DNA of 64,000 nt from Cynocephalus volans (lineage: Eukaryota > Chordata > Mammalia > Dermoptera > Cynocephalidae). Below are positions 38,150 through 51,079 of this stretch, piece by piece (position 1 is the stretch's first letter; the number at the start of each line of letters is the position of its first letter). The stretch covers positions 144,930,001 through 144,994,000 of the forward strand of contig NC_084468.1 in assembly GCF_027409185.1 (NCBI RefSeq). The letters are read 5' to 3'. The notes below the pieces were generated by a model. The model was not told the origin of the DNA and did not search any database. It was given only the letters and a program-made list of their open reading frames with translations. The translations under genes were made by a program, and so were the position numbers.

Positions 38150-40811
38150 CAGGAGTAAGACAATACTTTTTAATAGCAATCCTGAATGTAAGTAGATTAA
38201 ATTCCCCACTTAAAAAATATAGACTGGCTGAATGGATTAAAAATCTTGACCCAGGTATATGCCTAAAAGAAATTCACCTCCCCTATACACACACATAGAC
38301 TAATAGTGAAGGGATGAAAAACCAGAAATGAGCAGGAGTAGCTATACTTATATCAGACAAAATAGACTTTAAACTAAAAATTATAAAAAGAAACAAAGAA
38401 GGGCATTATATAATGATAAAAGCATCAATTCAGCAATCATAAATATATATACGTGCCACATCAGAGCACCCAGACATATAAAACAAATACTATTGGATCT
38501 AAAGAAAGGTAGACTTAAGTGCAATAATAGTTGAGGACTTCAATTCCCCTTGCTCAGCACTGGACAGACCACCTAGACAAAAAAAAAAAAAAAAAAAAAA
38601 AAAGCAAAGAATCATTGGATTTAAACAGCACTATAGACCAAATAGACTTGACAGACATTTATGGAACATTTCATACAACAACTGCACAATATACATTCTT
38701 GTCATCAGCACATGATCATTATCCAGGATAGACCACATGTTAGGCCACTGATGGAGTTTGGATGTGTTGTCCCCTCCAAACCTCATGTGGAAATTTGATC
38801 TCCAATATGGCAGTGTTGGAAACCAATTGAGTCATGGAGATGGATCCCTCAGGAATGGATTAATGCTCTGCCTGGGGGAGGAGGGGTAGTGTGTGAGTTC
38901 TTGCTCTATTAGTTCCCACAAGAGCTCATTGTATATAGGATGCTGGCACCTTCTCTCTCTCTCTCTCTTGCTTCCTCTCGCCATGTGATCTGCTTGTACC
39001 TGCTGGCTCCCTGCCACTTTCCGCCATGAGTAGAAGCAACCTGAGGCCCATGCCAGATGCAGCTGTCCCAGAATCGTAAGCCAAATAAAACTCTCTTCTT
39101 TGTAAATTACCCAGACTCAGGTAATTCTGTTATAGCAACACAAAATGGACTAAAAGAGCCACAAACTTGGTTCCAACAAATTTTTTTAAATTGAAATTAT
39201 ATCAAGTAACTTTTCATACCACAACAGAATAAAACTAGACATTAATAAGTAAATAAAGAAACTCTGGAAACTGTACAAATGCATGAAAATTAAACAACAT
39301 GCTCCTGAATGACCAATGGGTCAAAGAAGAAATTTAGTCAGACATAAAAAAATTCCTTTAAACAAATTAGTGAAAATGTACATCATACCAAAACCTATGA
39401 GATACTGCAAAAGCAGTACTAAGAGGGAAATTTATCTCAATAAGTGCTTACATCAAAAAAATAGAGAGATTTTAAACACCCTAATGTTACATCTTACGGA
39501 ACTAGAAAAGCGAGAATAATCCAACCCCAAGATTAGTAGATGGAAAGAAATAATGAAGATCAGAATCCAACTAAATGAAATAGAGACCAGAAAAACAATA
39601 CAAAAGATTGATGAAACAAAAAGTTGATTTTTTGAGAAGATAAAATTGACAGACCATTAGCTAGACTAAGAAAAAAAGACCCAAATAATGAAAATCAAAA
39701 TTGAAAAAGGAGACATCACAACTGATACCACAGACATATAAAGAATCATTAGAGAATATTATGAACAACTATGCACGAATAAATTTGAAAATCTGGAAAA
39801 AGGGGATAAATTTCTGGATACATACCACTTATCAAGACTGAACCAAGAAGAAATAGAAACTAGAACAAACCAATAACAAGCAACAAGATTGAAGCAGTAA
39901 TCAATGTTCCCCAACAGAGAAAAACTCAGGACCAGATGGCTTCACTGCTAAATTCCACCAAACTTTTAAAGAAGAATTAATACAAATTCTTTTCAAACTG
40001 TTCCCAAAAAATTGACACAGAGGCCATTCTCCCAAACTTAGTCTATAAGGCCAGCATCACCCTGATACCAAAATCAAAGTCACAACAAAAAAGGAAAACT
40101 ACAGGCCAATATCCTTGGTGAACAAAGATGTAAAAATTCTCAACAAAATACTAACAAACAGAATTCAACAGCATATCAAAAAATTATAAAACATGATCAA
40201 GGGGGAATCATCCCAGAGATGCAAGGAGAGTTTAACATACACATATCAGTAAATGTGATATACCACATCAACAAAATGAGGGACAGAAACCATATGATCA
40301 TCTCAATAAATGCAGAAAAAGCAGTTGATAAAATTCAACACCAATTCATGATAAAAACTTTGAAAAGTTTGGCTATATGAGGAAAGAATCTCAACTTGAT
40401 AAAGGTCATATGTGGCAAACCCACAGGTAGCATTATACTGAATGGGGAAAAGCTGAAAGCTTTTTCTCTAAGAATAGGAAGAAGAAAAGGATGCCCACTC
40501 TTTAACAGTCCTATTTAACATAGTACTAGAAGTTCTAGCCACAGCAATAAGGCAAGAGAAAGATATAAGGGGATCCAAATTGGAAAAGACAAGGTCAAAT
40601 TGTCCCTGTTTTCTGATGATATAATTGTATACATAGAAAAACCCAAAAAACTTAGACCTGATGAACAAATTCAGTACAGTTGCAGGATACAAAATCAATA
40701 CACAAAAATCAGTAGTGTTCCTATACACCAATAATCAACTAGAAAAATAAATGAAGAGAGCAAGCCCATTTACAACAGCTACAAAAAATAAAATAAAATG
40801 AAATACCTAGG
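38150..40811 (+). pseudogene. Decayed L1 ORF2, upstream part
   Basis: Remnants of the endonuclease (about 38170-38740 and, after the LTR, 39163-39330) and of the reverse transcriptase region up to the younger L1 are visible through homology to the 13.9 kb and 41-44 kb copies. A 25-bp A run at 38579-38603 and many stops disrupt it. Confidence 0.7.
38749..39157 (+). mobile_element. Solo MaLR-type LTR (MST/THE1-like) inside L1 ORF2
   Basis: It starts TGATGGAGTTTGG, contains the typical CT-rich block, the GCCATGTGA segment and an AATAAA near 39090, and ends near ATGGACTAAAAGA. A perfect 5-bp duplication GCCAC flanks it (38744-38748 and 39158-39162), and L1 sequence is continuous once it is removed. 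Length is 409 bp with no internal region. Confidence 0.85.
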
Positions 40812-40830
40812 AATAAATTTAAACAAGGTG

Positions 40831-43800
40831 TTTTAACTCTGCTAATTCTTTCTTTTGCTGTGCAGAAGCTTTTTAGTTTGATATAATCCCATTTGTTTAA
40901 TTTTCCTTTGGTTGCCCGTGCTTTTGGGGTCGTATTCATGAAGTCTGTGTCCAGTCCTATTTCCTGAAGTGTTTCTCCTATGTTTTCTTTAAGAAGTTTT
41001 ATTGTTTCAGGGTGTATATTTAAATCCTTAATCCATTTTGAGTTGATTTTAGTATATGGAGAGAGGTATGGGTCTAGTTTCATTTTCTTGCTTATGGATA
41101 TCCAGTTATCCCAGCTCCGTTTGCTGAAGAGGCAGTCCCTTCCCCAGTGAAGAGGCTTGGTGCCTTTGTCAAAGATCAGATGGCAGTAAGTGTGTGGGTT
41201 GATTTCTGGATTCTCTATTCTATTCCATTTATCAGTGTGTCTGTTTTTATGCCAGTACCATACTGTTTTGGTTATTATAGCTTTGTAGTATAGCTTAAAG
41301 TCAGGTACTGTTATGCCTCCAGCTTTATTTTTTTTGCTCAGCATTGCTTTGGCTATGCGTGGTCTTTTATTATTCCATATAAATGTCTGGATAGTTCTTT
41401 CCATTTCTGAGAAAAATGTCTTTGGAATTTTCATTGGGATTGCATTGAATTTGTATATCATTTTGGGTAGTATGGACAGTTTCACTATATTGATTCTTCC
41501 AATCCAAGAGCATGGGATATCTTTCCATCTTCTTGTATCCTCTCTAATTTCTCTCAGCAGTGGTTTGTAGTTCTCATTATAGAGATTTTTCTTGTCCTTG
41601 GTTAACTCAATTCCTAAGTATTTTATTTTTTTGGTGGCTATTGTAAATGGGCAGGCTTTCTTGATTTCTCGTTCTGCATGTTCACTATTGGAGAAAAGAA
41701 ATGCTACTGATTTTTGTGTCTTGATTTTGTATCCTGCTACTGTACTGAAATCATTTATCAATTCCAAGAGTTTTTTTGTAGAGGCTTTAGGCTGTTCGAT
41801 ATATAGGATCATGTCATCTGCAAACAGGGACAGTTTGACTTCATCTTTTCCAATCTGGATGCCCTTTATTTCCTTCTCTTCTCTGATTGCTCTGGCTAGT
41901 ACTTCCAACACTATGTTGAATAGGAGTGGTGAGAGTGGGCATCCTTGTCTAGTTCCTGTTCTTAAAGGAAAAGCTTTCAGCTTTTCCCCATTCAGGATGA
42001 TATTGGCGTGGGTTTGTCATACATGGCTTTAATTATGTTGAGATACTTTCCCTCTGTACCTAACGTATAGAGGGTCTTTGTCATGAATGAGTGCTGAACT
42101 TTATCAAATGCTTTTTCAGCATCTATAGAGATGATCATATGGTCCTTGTGTTTGAGTTTATTAATATGGTGCATCACATTTATTGATTTGCATATGTTGA
42201 ACCAACCTTGCATCCCTGGGATGAATCCCACTTGATCTTGGTGAATAATTTTACATATGTGTTGCTGTATTCTGTTTCCTAGTATTTTAGGGAGGATTTT
42301 TGCATCTATATTCATCAAGGATATCAGCCTGTAGTTTTCTTTTTTGGTTATATCTTTACCTGGTTTGGGTATCAGGATGATGTTTGCTTTATAGAATGAG
42401 TTTCGGAGATTTGTGTCTGTTTCAATCTTTTGGAATAGTTTGTAAAGAATCGGTGTCAATTCCTCTTTGAATGTTTGGTAAAATTCTGCTGTGAATCCAT
42501 CTGGTCCTGGGCTTTTCTTTGTTGGGAGCTCTCTGATAACAGTTTCAATCTCCTTTATTGTTATTGGTCTGTTCAAATTTTCTACATCTTCATGGCTCAG
42601 TTTTGGGAGCTTGTGTGTGTCCAGAAATTTATCCATTTCCTCCAGATTTTCAAATTTGTTGGCATTTAGTTGTTTATACTAGTCTCGAATGATTCCTTGT
42701 ATTTCAGATGAATCAGTTGTAATATCGCCTTTTTCATTTCTAAGTTTTGTTATTTGAATCTTCTCTCTTCTTTTTTTTGTTAGCCATGCTAATGGTTTGT
42801 CAATTTTATTTATCTTTTCAAAAAACCAACTTTTTGATTCATTGATCTTTTGTATTGTTTTTTGGGTTTCAATTTAATTCAGTTCTGCTCTGATCTTAAT
42901 GATTTCTTTCCGTCTGCTAACTTTAGGTTTGGATTGTTCTTGTTTTTCTAGTTCCTAAAGGTGAAGTGTTAGGTTGTTCACTTGCCGTCTTTCCATTCTT
43001 CTGAGGTGAGCATCTAACGCAATAAATTTCCCCCTTAATACTGCTTTTGCAGTATCCCACAGGTTTTGGTATGACATATCATTATTTTCATTAGTTTCGA
43101 TAAATTTTTTGATTTCCTGCTTGATTTCTTCTTGGACCCATATGTCATTAAGTAGAATGCTGTTTAATTTCCATGTGTTTGTATAGTTTCCAGAATTTCA
43201 TTTGTTATTGATTTCTAGTTTTAATCCATTGTGGTCTGAGAAGATACATGGGATAATTCCAATTTTTCTGAATTTATTGAGACTTGATTTGTGACCTAAT
43301 ATGTGATCTATCCTGGAGAGTGATCCATGTGCTGATGAGAAGAATGAATATTCTGAAGTTGTTGGATGGAATGTTCTGTAGATATGTGCCAATTCCAATT
43401 GGTCTAGAGTATTGTTTAGATCTTGTGTTTCTCTACTGATTCTTTGCCTAGATGATTTGTCTAATATTGACAGTGGGGTGTTCAGGTCCCCTGCTATTAT
43501 GGTATTAGTGTCTATTTCCTTCTTTAGGTCTAATAGAGTTTGTTTTATAAATCTGGCTGCTCCAACATTGGTTGCATACATATTTATGATTGTTATGTCT
43601 TCTTGATGGATCAGTCCTTTTATCATTAAGTAGTGTCCCTCATTGTCTCTTTTTATGGTTTTTAGTTTAAAGTCTATTTTGTCAGATATAAGAATAGCTA
43701 CTCCAGCTCGTTTTTATTTTCTGTTTGCATGGTAAATCTTTTTCCATCCTTTCACTCTTAGTCTATTTGAATCTTTATGGGTGTGGTGGGTCTCTTTAAG

Positions 43801-43920
43801 GCAGCATATAGTTGGGGCCTCTGTTGTGATCCAATCAGCCAGTTTGTGTCTTTTGATTGGGGAATTTAAGCCTTTTACATTAAAAGTTGTTATTGAAATG
43901 TGTTGATTTATTCCTAGCAT
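40831..43920 (-). pseudogene. L1 ORF2 endonuclease and reverse transcriptase, lightly damaged
   Basis: Frames at 43714-43920, 43198-43626, 41992-42636 and 40831-41911 are consecutive pieces of one ORF2. The endonuclease GDLN and SDH motifs are present. The reverse transcriptase shows LIPKPGKD and the FADD catalytic box (FADDMILY). A GAA-to-TAA change near 43712 and a frameshift near 41990 are among the breaks. The decay is much lighter than in the host L1 around it. Confidence 0.88.
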
Positions 43921-44182
43921 TTTATTGGTTGTTTGGTTGTCTTAGGTGTCTTTTGTTCCTTGCTTTCTGATTTACTGTTTGTTTTCTGTGTTTGTTGGTT
44001 CCTTAGATTGTAGTGGGAGAAAATATTTGCAAAATATACATCTGACAAAGGATCAATATCCAGAATATATAAGGAACTCAAACAACTTTACATGAAAAAA
44101 AACAAGCAACCCAATTAAGAAATGGGCAAAAGAGCTAAGTAGGCATTTCTCTAAGGAAGATATACAAACGGCCGACAGACAT

Positions 44183-44737
44183 ATGAAAAAATGCTCAACA
44201 TCACTCAGAATCTGGGAAATGCAAATCAAAACCATACCAAGATACCATCTAACCCCAGTTAGGATGGCTAAAATCCAAAAGACTCTGAACGATAAATGCT
44301 GGCAAGGTTGCGGAGAAAAAGGAACGCTCATACATTGTTGGTGGGACTGCAAAATGGTGCAGCCTCTATGGAAAATGGTATGGAGGTTCCTCAAACAATT
44401 GCAGATAGATCTACCATACGACCCAGCTATCCCACTGCTGGTAATATACCCAGAGGAATGGAAATCATCAAGTCGAAGGTATACCTGTTCCCCAATGTTC
44501 ATTGCAGCACTCTTTACAATAGCCAAGAGTTTCAACCAGCCCAAATGTCCATCATCAGATGAGTGGATACAGAAAATGTGGTACATCTTCACAATGGAAT
44601 ACTACTCAGCTATAAAAATGAATGAAATACTGCCATTTGCAACAACATGGATGGACCTTGAGAGAATTATATTATGTGAAACGAGTCAGGCACAGAAAGA
44701 GAAATACTACATGTTCTCACTTATTGGTGGGAGCTAA
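44183..44737 (+). pseudogene. L1 ORF2 C-terminal fragment of the twin-primed element
   Basis: The 184-codon frame carries the Cys-His knuckle (C-X3-C-X7-H-X4-C) and ends in LIGGS, the natural ORF2 end. It is the direct-orientation part of the element; its upstream ORF2 lies inverted to the left. Confidence 0.88.
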
Positions 44738-44751
44738 AAATTAATATATAA

Positions 44752-44755
<4 letters not shown>

Positions 44756-44782
<27 letters not shown>
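44756..44782. repeat. (CA)n in L1 3' UTR
   Basis: A pure CA run followed by A and CCCGGGG, in the same position as in the other young L1 copies. Confidence 0.95.
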
Positions 44783-44786
<4 letters not shown>

Positions 44787-45050
44787 AAAAAAAAACCCGG
44801 GGTTGGGGGGAAGAAGATATAACAACCAAAATTACTTGAAGTTGATACGACAAGTAAACAGAGGGGACATTGTTTGGGGGGGAGGGGCGGAGGGAGGAGG
44901 GAGGGAGGTTTTGGTGAGGGGCAACAATAATCAGCCACAATGTATATCGACAAAATAAAATAAAAAAATAAAAAATAAAAAAATAAACAATTTATCACCT
45001 TCCTGATGGAAAAATAAAATGAAAAATAAAAAATAAATTTAAACAAGGTG

Positions 45051-46540
45051 AAAGTTCTCTATTATGAAGACTATTAAACATTGATGAAAGACAATAAAGA
45101 GGACACACAAAAAAATGAAAAGATATTCCATGTTTATGAATTGGAAGAATTAATGTAGGCAAAATGACCATACCACCTACATTGATCTACCAATTCAATG
45201 CAATTCCTATTAAATTAACAATGACATTCCTCACAAAAATAGAAAAAAACAATCCTAACATTCATATGGAACCACAAAAGACCCTAACCAGCCAAATCAA
45301 TCCTGAGAAAAAAGAATAAAAATGAAAGCATCACACTACCTGACTTCAAATTATACTACAAAGCTATAGTAAATGAAACAGCATGGTACTGGCATAAAAA
45401 CGGACACAAAGGTGAATGGAACAAAATAGACAATCCAGAAATAAATTCACACATTTACAGCCAACTGATCTTTGACAAAGGCACTGAGAACATACATTGG
45501 GGAAAAGACAGTCTCTTCAATAAATGGTGCTTGATAAACTGTATATCCATGTGTAGAAGAATGAAACTTAACCCCTATCTCTCACCATTTACCCAAATCA
45601 ACTAAAAAGGGATTAAAGACTTAAATGTAAGACCTGAAACTATAAAACCTCTGAAGGAAAATACAGGGGGAAATTCTTCAGGACATAAGACTGGGCAAAG
45701 ATTTTATGAATAAGACCTCAAAAGCACAGTCACCAAAGCACAAATAAACAAATGGGATTATATCAAACTCAAAAGCTTCTGCACAGCAAAGGAAACAATC
45801 AACATAGTGAAGAGACAACCTGCATAATGGCAGATGATATTGGCAAACTATGCATTTGACAAGGGATTAATATCCAGAATACAAAAGAAACTCAACACAG
45901 TAGTAAAAAATAAATAAATAAATAAATAACAAATTAATTTAAAAATGTGGAGCAAAGTAGCTGAACAGACATTTCTCAAAATAAGACATACAAATGGCCA
46001 ATAGGCATATGAAAAACTGCTCAACATCATTAATCATCAGGGAAATGCAAATCAGAACCACATTGAGATATCATCTCACCCTAGTTAGACTGGCTATTAT
46101 CAGAAATGACAGAAAATAGCAAATGCTGGCAAGGATGCAGAGAAAGGGGAATTCTTACCATTATTGGTGGGATTGTAAATTAGTGGAATGTATCATTATG
46201 TAAAACAGGATGAAGACTTCTCAAACAACTAGGGATAGAACTACCATACAAAACAACCACTGTCTACTGGTTATATACCCAAAGCAAAGTAGATCATCAT
46301 GTTGGAGGGATACCTGTACTCCCATGTTCATCATAACTATATCTATAATAGTGAAGATTTGGAACCAACCTAAATGCCCATTGATCCATGATTAGATAAA
46401 GAAAATGTGGTATATATACACAGTGGAATACTACTCAGCCATGAAAAAGAGTGAAATTCTGCCATTTGCAGCAGTTTAGATGAACTTGGAGAGAATCATG
46501 TTAAGTTAAATAAGTTTGGCACAGAAAGAGAAATGCCACA
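45051..46540 (+). pseudogene. Decayed L1 ORF2, downstream part
   Basis: This continues the old L1 after the younger insertion. It holds the ORF2 C-terminal third, with frame pieces such as 46210-46395 matching the region after the Cys-His knuckle. It is followed by the 3' UTR. All frames are broken. Confidence 0.75.
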
Positions 46541-47684
46541 TGTTCTCACTCATTTGGGAGCTAAAAACAACAACGATAATAATAATAATAAAATTTGAAC
46601 TTTTAGAAGTAGAAGGTAGAACTGTGGTTACTAGAGGCAGGAAAGAGGAGGGTGGAGGAGCACAATGAGAGGTTGATTAATGGACACAAAATTACAGCTA
46701 AATAGATAAAATAAGTTCTACTGTTATACAGTAGTGCTAGGCATCTATAGTCACCAATAATTTATGTTATGTTGTCAAATGGCTAAAAGAGAGGAGCTTA
46801 AATTTTCTCACCACAAAAAAATAATAAATTTTGGGGATGATAAATATGCTAACTATCCTGATTTGATCACTACACATTGTATACATGTATTGAAATATAA
46901 CTCTGTGCCCCATAAATATGTTGAATCAATACATTTCTATTAAATAAAAAACAAACAAACACAGACTGTAACATAATGCTGCTGGGTGACAGAGCACTTG
47001 TATAATTCTATCAACTACTTTGCTGCAGTATTTTTTTGGCTTGAATGAAACACTGTTCAGCCTTAGTCAACAATTGTAATTGATAGTCCTTTTGGTTCTT
47101 TCCCAGATAGGATTCAAGATTTAGAAGTCAGGTAGGCAGTAGTCCTTATTCTAAAACTCTATTCACAGATGGCATGTCCCTAGTCTGTAGGCTAGAATAT
47201 GGGACCGTATAGGGTAACACTCCAGTCTCCAAAGGAGAAAGTTGATAGAAACTAGTCAGGTTTCAAAGCCTCAGCCACTTATCAGGAAAATGTTCCCAGA
47301 AGATGACTCAGTCATTGGCTACAAAATTATAAAGATTAGGGATTGTATAAACCAAGAGAGCAGAGGAAATAGAGACCTCCATGAACAGAAAAAACGGATT
47401 TATACTGATAATCCTTGGATGGAACAGATTTGTTTCTCATTCTGCAACTGTGCCTACATCACTATAATTAGGAGCTTGTCTTAAATCTCAGAGGATGACT
47501 TTGAAAAATATTGATTTTTTATATTTCCAAGAAGTTTACAATTGGAGCACACCTGGACTGTAGATGAGGTCACGAGGGGATCCAATAATGGGCAGATAAG
47601 AGAGGCAGGGACTGGGGATTCAGGCAGAAGCTGGCATGTGGGAAAGGTTTTCAGTGTATGCTGGTTGAAGACTCATTGTCATAT

Positions 47685-47850
47685 TAAGACTCAGGAACCA
47701 AAATGCCTGGATTCGAGTCCTGGCTATGTCATATACTAGCTGAGTGACACTGGGAAAGTTATATAACCTCTCATGCCTCAGTTTCCTTATCTGTGAAATG
47801 AGGAAAACAAAAGTAGTATTTTATAGGGTAGTTTAGCTTCGTAGGAAACC
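47685..47850 (+). repeat. MIR SINE
   Basis: CTGGATTCGAGTCCTGGCTATG, CTAGCTGAGTGACACTGGG and CTCAGTTTCCTTATCTGTG are close to the MIR consensus. Confidence 0.8.
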
Positions 47851-48544
47851 AAGAAATGAATAGCAATAAAAATAAAGCCACTGTAGAATTATATATAAAC
47901 TATGTTCTCATTCTCACCAGCTCAGATGCTTAAGTCTGACAAGTTATTTAATGGCCCACAGGGATAAGTAGATAAAATATAAAGACTATGGAAGAATTCT
48001 AATCTCACTGAGGAGCTACCGTCATTCCAGCAGAATCCTTGATTGCTGAAGAAGCAGCCCTGGCTATGACAGAAAACGTAGCAGTGCCCATAAACTCACT
48101 GAATCGCAATGACGGCCCAAGGCCAGACTTCTCCCTGGAACCCCAACTTAAACCTGCCTCTGTCCGCCACTGTGTGTGGATAAATACTCTTATTGTCGAA
48201 ATGTCTAATTTATTTGGCTACCAAATTTTAAAATCACAGTATAAAATGTATTTGTATTTCCTTTGGAATTTGTGGAATTAAGGAAGATGATAGTATCCAG
48301 TTAACAGTAAAGAAATAAAATTAATGTAAATAATCAAACTATTTTTAAGCAGAATTCTCTTATTCAGAAGGAGGTTATGGATATAAGTAATCATAATGAC
48401 CACTTTCTCTCGACTATTCCACTTCACTCCATTCCTTTTCACGGTTGAAATCAGAGAGGTGAGTGGATTGTCATTCCCTAACATTGTAACTGCTACAGAG
48501 AGAAAAATATCTACTTTCCAAAACTCTGTCACGGGTACACTAGG

Positions 48545-48735
48545 TGATTAGGTTAGCAGCACTGAAGTGACCTGGGTTTGATTCCTGCTCTACCTATTAC
48601 TCAAGGTGTCGCTCAGACAAATATTCCGGCTTGAGCTTCAGTTTCCTCTAAGATGTAGTGACAATAATATTAGTCACTACATCCTCACAGGTACTTAAGT
48701 ACTTGACATAGTACTTGGCACATACTAAGCTTAAA
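48545..48735 (+). repeat. MIR SINE
   Basis: CTGGGTTTGATTCCTGCTCTACC, a decayed core CAGTTTCCTCTAAGATG and tail GTACTTGGCACATACTAAGC. Confidence 0.6.
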
Positions 48736-49524
48736 AATTCTAGCTATGAAGAATTTATTGAAAAATTTATGAGCTACATTATAATTGTTCTTCTTTTAAG
48801 CTAATAATTGATTTTTGTTATTGGATTTAAGAAAACCCAATCATCCCACAGTTCATGTTTAATATGGCCGCTTATTCTTCTTGAACTCTAATGAATCTGC
48901 TGCTGACCCTATTCTTTACTATTATTAGCTCATGGACATCTTCGGATAATATAGAAAAATTTGATATTCAGTTCATTATTTACGTAAAGTTAAGAAATCA
49001 GCAGCCTACACAGCTGAATGAGAATCCTAGAAATGGCTTTCTCAGCAAATGTGCTGGCAAAGAAGTGCCTACGTATTAAGACTGTTCCCAAGTAGCAATT
49101 TGTTTCCATAGCATCTAAATAGAAAAAGACAGGATTTCCCATTAGTCTCCAAAAGTGGAAAAACATCAAGCAGTTAAGAATTCCAGGTTTGGGTAAAGGA
49201 AGATGATGATATTTTCCAATAAACATTAAAAGTTGATGTCAGCATTGCTTTTCTTTATTCAGTTGACTAAAGGACATTCTTAGGCTATAATTTAATTTCA
49301 TATTAGCATTCAATGTAAAAAGTTTAATATTAATTTGACTTACAAGATTGATGATGCAAGTTTCTAAAATCTAAAATGTCATTCTTGTTTAATTTAGAAG
49401 TGAAAATAATATATATAAAAAAAGAGAAAACACCTTCTTGTTAAAGACTAACTTAGGATGGAAAATCCAAGAAAACTTCAGGTGTGAATTCAATATGATC
49501 ATAAATGAGAAGAAAAGAAATTCA

Positions 49525-49700
49525 GCCATTGTTTATTCATTCATTTGTTTGAGAAATATTTTTTGAAAAACTTCTAAGTACGTGGCACTGTGCCATATGC
49601 ACCAGGACAGTCATGTTAGACAGACCCTGTCTTCATGAAGCTTACAATTTAGCAAGGGTGGAAGACTGGACCATCAATGTCTACAACAGGGTGGAAAATA
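49525..49700 (+). repeat. Ancient repeat start, same type as 56070
   Basis: TTTATTCATTCATTTGTTTGAG followed by GGCACTGTGCCATATGCACC and CATGAAGCTTACAATTTAGC is the start of the same dispersed repeat. Confidence 0.4.
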
Positions 49701-49799
49701 TTTCATTAGCAAACACGTACAGCAAGCTGTGAGATCGTAGGAGGGGAGACATGGGACAAGACAAAAATGAAGCTGAAGACAGACACAAAAGAGACTTTT

Positions 49800-51079
49800 C
49801 AGAAAAAGCAAAAACAATTTTAATAAAGTGTCTGCTCTTCTAAAATCAAACACATTTAATACTTTGTCTGTATAATACATTGAAGATGTGTCTTGTTCTT
49901 TAAAGTGTCATTTCTCCAAATGATTCTGAGACTCAATCATGATTACAGTGAAATTAGGTATATTAACATGACACAAGTACTCAATACTTTATATAGTGCA
50001 TTATTTATAAGATGCCACAAGTTACACAGTTTGTACAAGTTAACATGGGCTATATGAAGTGTTCTCACTTCTAAGTATTTTTCCTGGCAGCTGGAGTGAA
50101 CATTCTTTTAACATTATAACTAGGTGTCATCTGCTTTGAAAGAGGAACATTGAAAGTTAAAAATGAGTTACTACATAGGCACTGCTATATGGAAAATACT
50201 TTTTGTGTTTTTATATATTGCAAGCTGAAAATGCCTTTTGAATTACATATTTATACCAGAAAGCTTGACAAACACTGAACAGTCTTTAAAGAATGGAGAA
50301 CCTCCTGACCATCTATTCAAGTGAATACAATTAAACTATTTGCAGCAATACTAATTTACTCATGAAAATAATTATTCTAAAATGCTTTGGTTGTCAGGCA
50401 CCAAAATAATTTTGAAGTTAGAGAACAGCTTTTCCACTTAATTCTTGTGGGTGGTCTAATTCCTCATGATATTCACAGCTGAGACGCATTTTTATGCATT
50501 TTTATATTAACTTAATTGATAATCAATTAGGAGCAAATTAAGTTCTCCCTTAAAATTTTTTAAAAAAGCAAATCCTTCATGGATGACTTCAGACTCTCTT
50601 TTGGCCCCACATCCTGAATGCTGCTTTTACATGCTGTCACCTCTGTAAGAGAGTAAAATGATGCCTATCATTAAATAAGGATGGCCCAAACTGCTGACAA
50701 TCTAATCTTGTCAGGACGGCTCAATCTAAGAATGTCAGGTGGCTGGTGCTCCTGAAATCAGTTAATAGTAATACTCTGAAGAAATTTCATTCCAATAAAT
50801 ACAGTACAAAAGTCTTCATATTATATGCATAAGTTCACAAAAAGCACTTCAAAGATGTCCGATCAAAACTATTGCCAGAAGACTCCAAAGTCCATGCCTT
50901 TTGTTCCAAATGAAATCATGACAACTATAGCAAAAGCAGTAAAAAGCAAGACAAGAAAAGCCTGGTCTTTCTCAAATGATTTCAACCCCATTCCTTGGGA
51001 GAACGGGTAATGAAAGTCTGTTACAGGTTGTGCTTGTTTTTAAACAGATGTCATCTGGGACCATATGCTACAAGCAGTT
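49800..51079 (-). other. NPY1R: Probable NPY1R 3' UTR
   Basis: No AATAAA is found on the minus strand for about 1.5 kb past the stop codon, and I see no recognisable repeat here. Two ATTAAA variant signals lie at 49855-49860 and 49819-49824. Cleavage just after them would give a 3' UTR of about 1.2-1.3 kb. The exact end is inferred. Confidence 0.4.

Larger units (their letters stand above)
40831..45031. mobile_element. Younger L1 with twin-priming inversion, nested in the old L1
   Basis: A perfect 19-bp duplication (40812-40830 and 45032-45050) flanks it. The part 40831-44013 is minus strand: spacer, ORF2 endonuclease and reverse transcriptase. The part 44014-45031 is plus strand: ORF2 C-terminus, 3' UTR, CA run, G-rich tract and tail. 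The outer end of the inverted part and the start of the direct part are contiguous in L1 except for about 14 missing bases, the classic twin-priming signature. The insertion follows the plus orientation of its tail. Confidence 0.92.
34921..46956 (+). mobile_element. Old, nearly full-length L1 with two later insertions
   Basis: The 10-bp repeat AAACACAGAC flanks it (34911-34920 and 46957-46966). In order: a 5' UTR-like region with about 90-bp tandem units (34921-36345), a block resembling the 3' UTR (36440-36840), broken ORF1 (about 36850-37860), broken ORF2 (from about 38150) and a 3' UTR (46560-46956). It is interrupted by a MaLR LTR (38749-39157) and a younger L1 (40831-45031). Without these it is about 7.4 kb. 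Many stops, frameshifts and expanded A runs show it is old and dead. Confidence 0.8.
46967..49799. other. Intergenic DNA downstream of NPY1R
   Basis: Two clear MIRs and an ancient repeat start. The rest is AT-rich with no coding signal. Confidence 0.55.

Noticed and set aside
44053-44592. A 179-codon minus-strand frame, and similar ones at 53636-54139 and 12551-12898
   Set aside because: They are antisense shadows of the L1 ORF2 C-terminus and recur only because the L1 copies recur.
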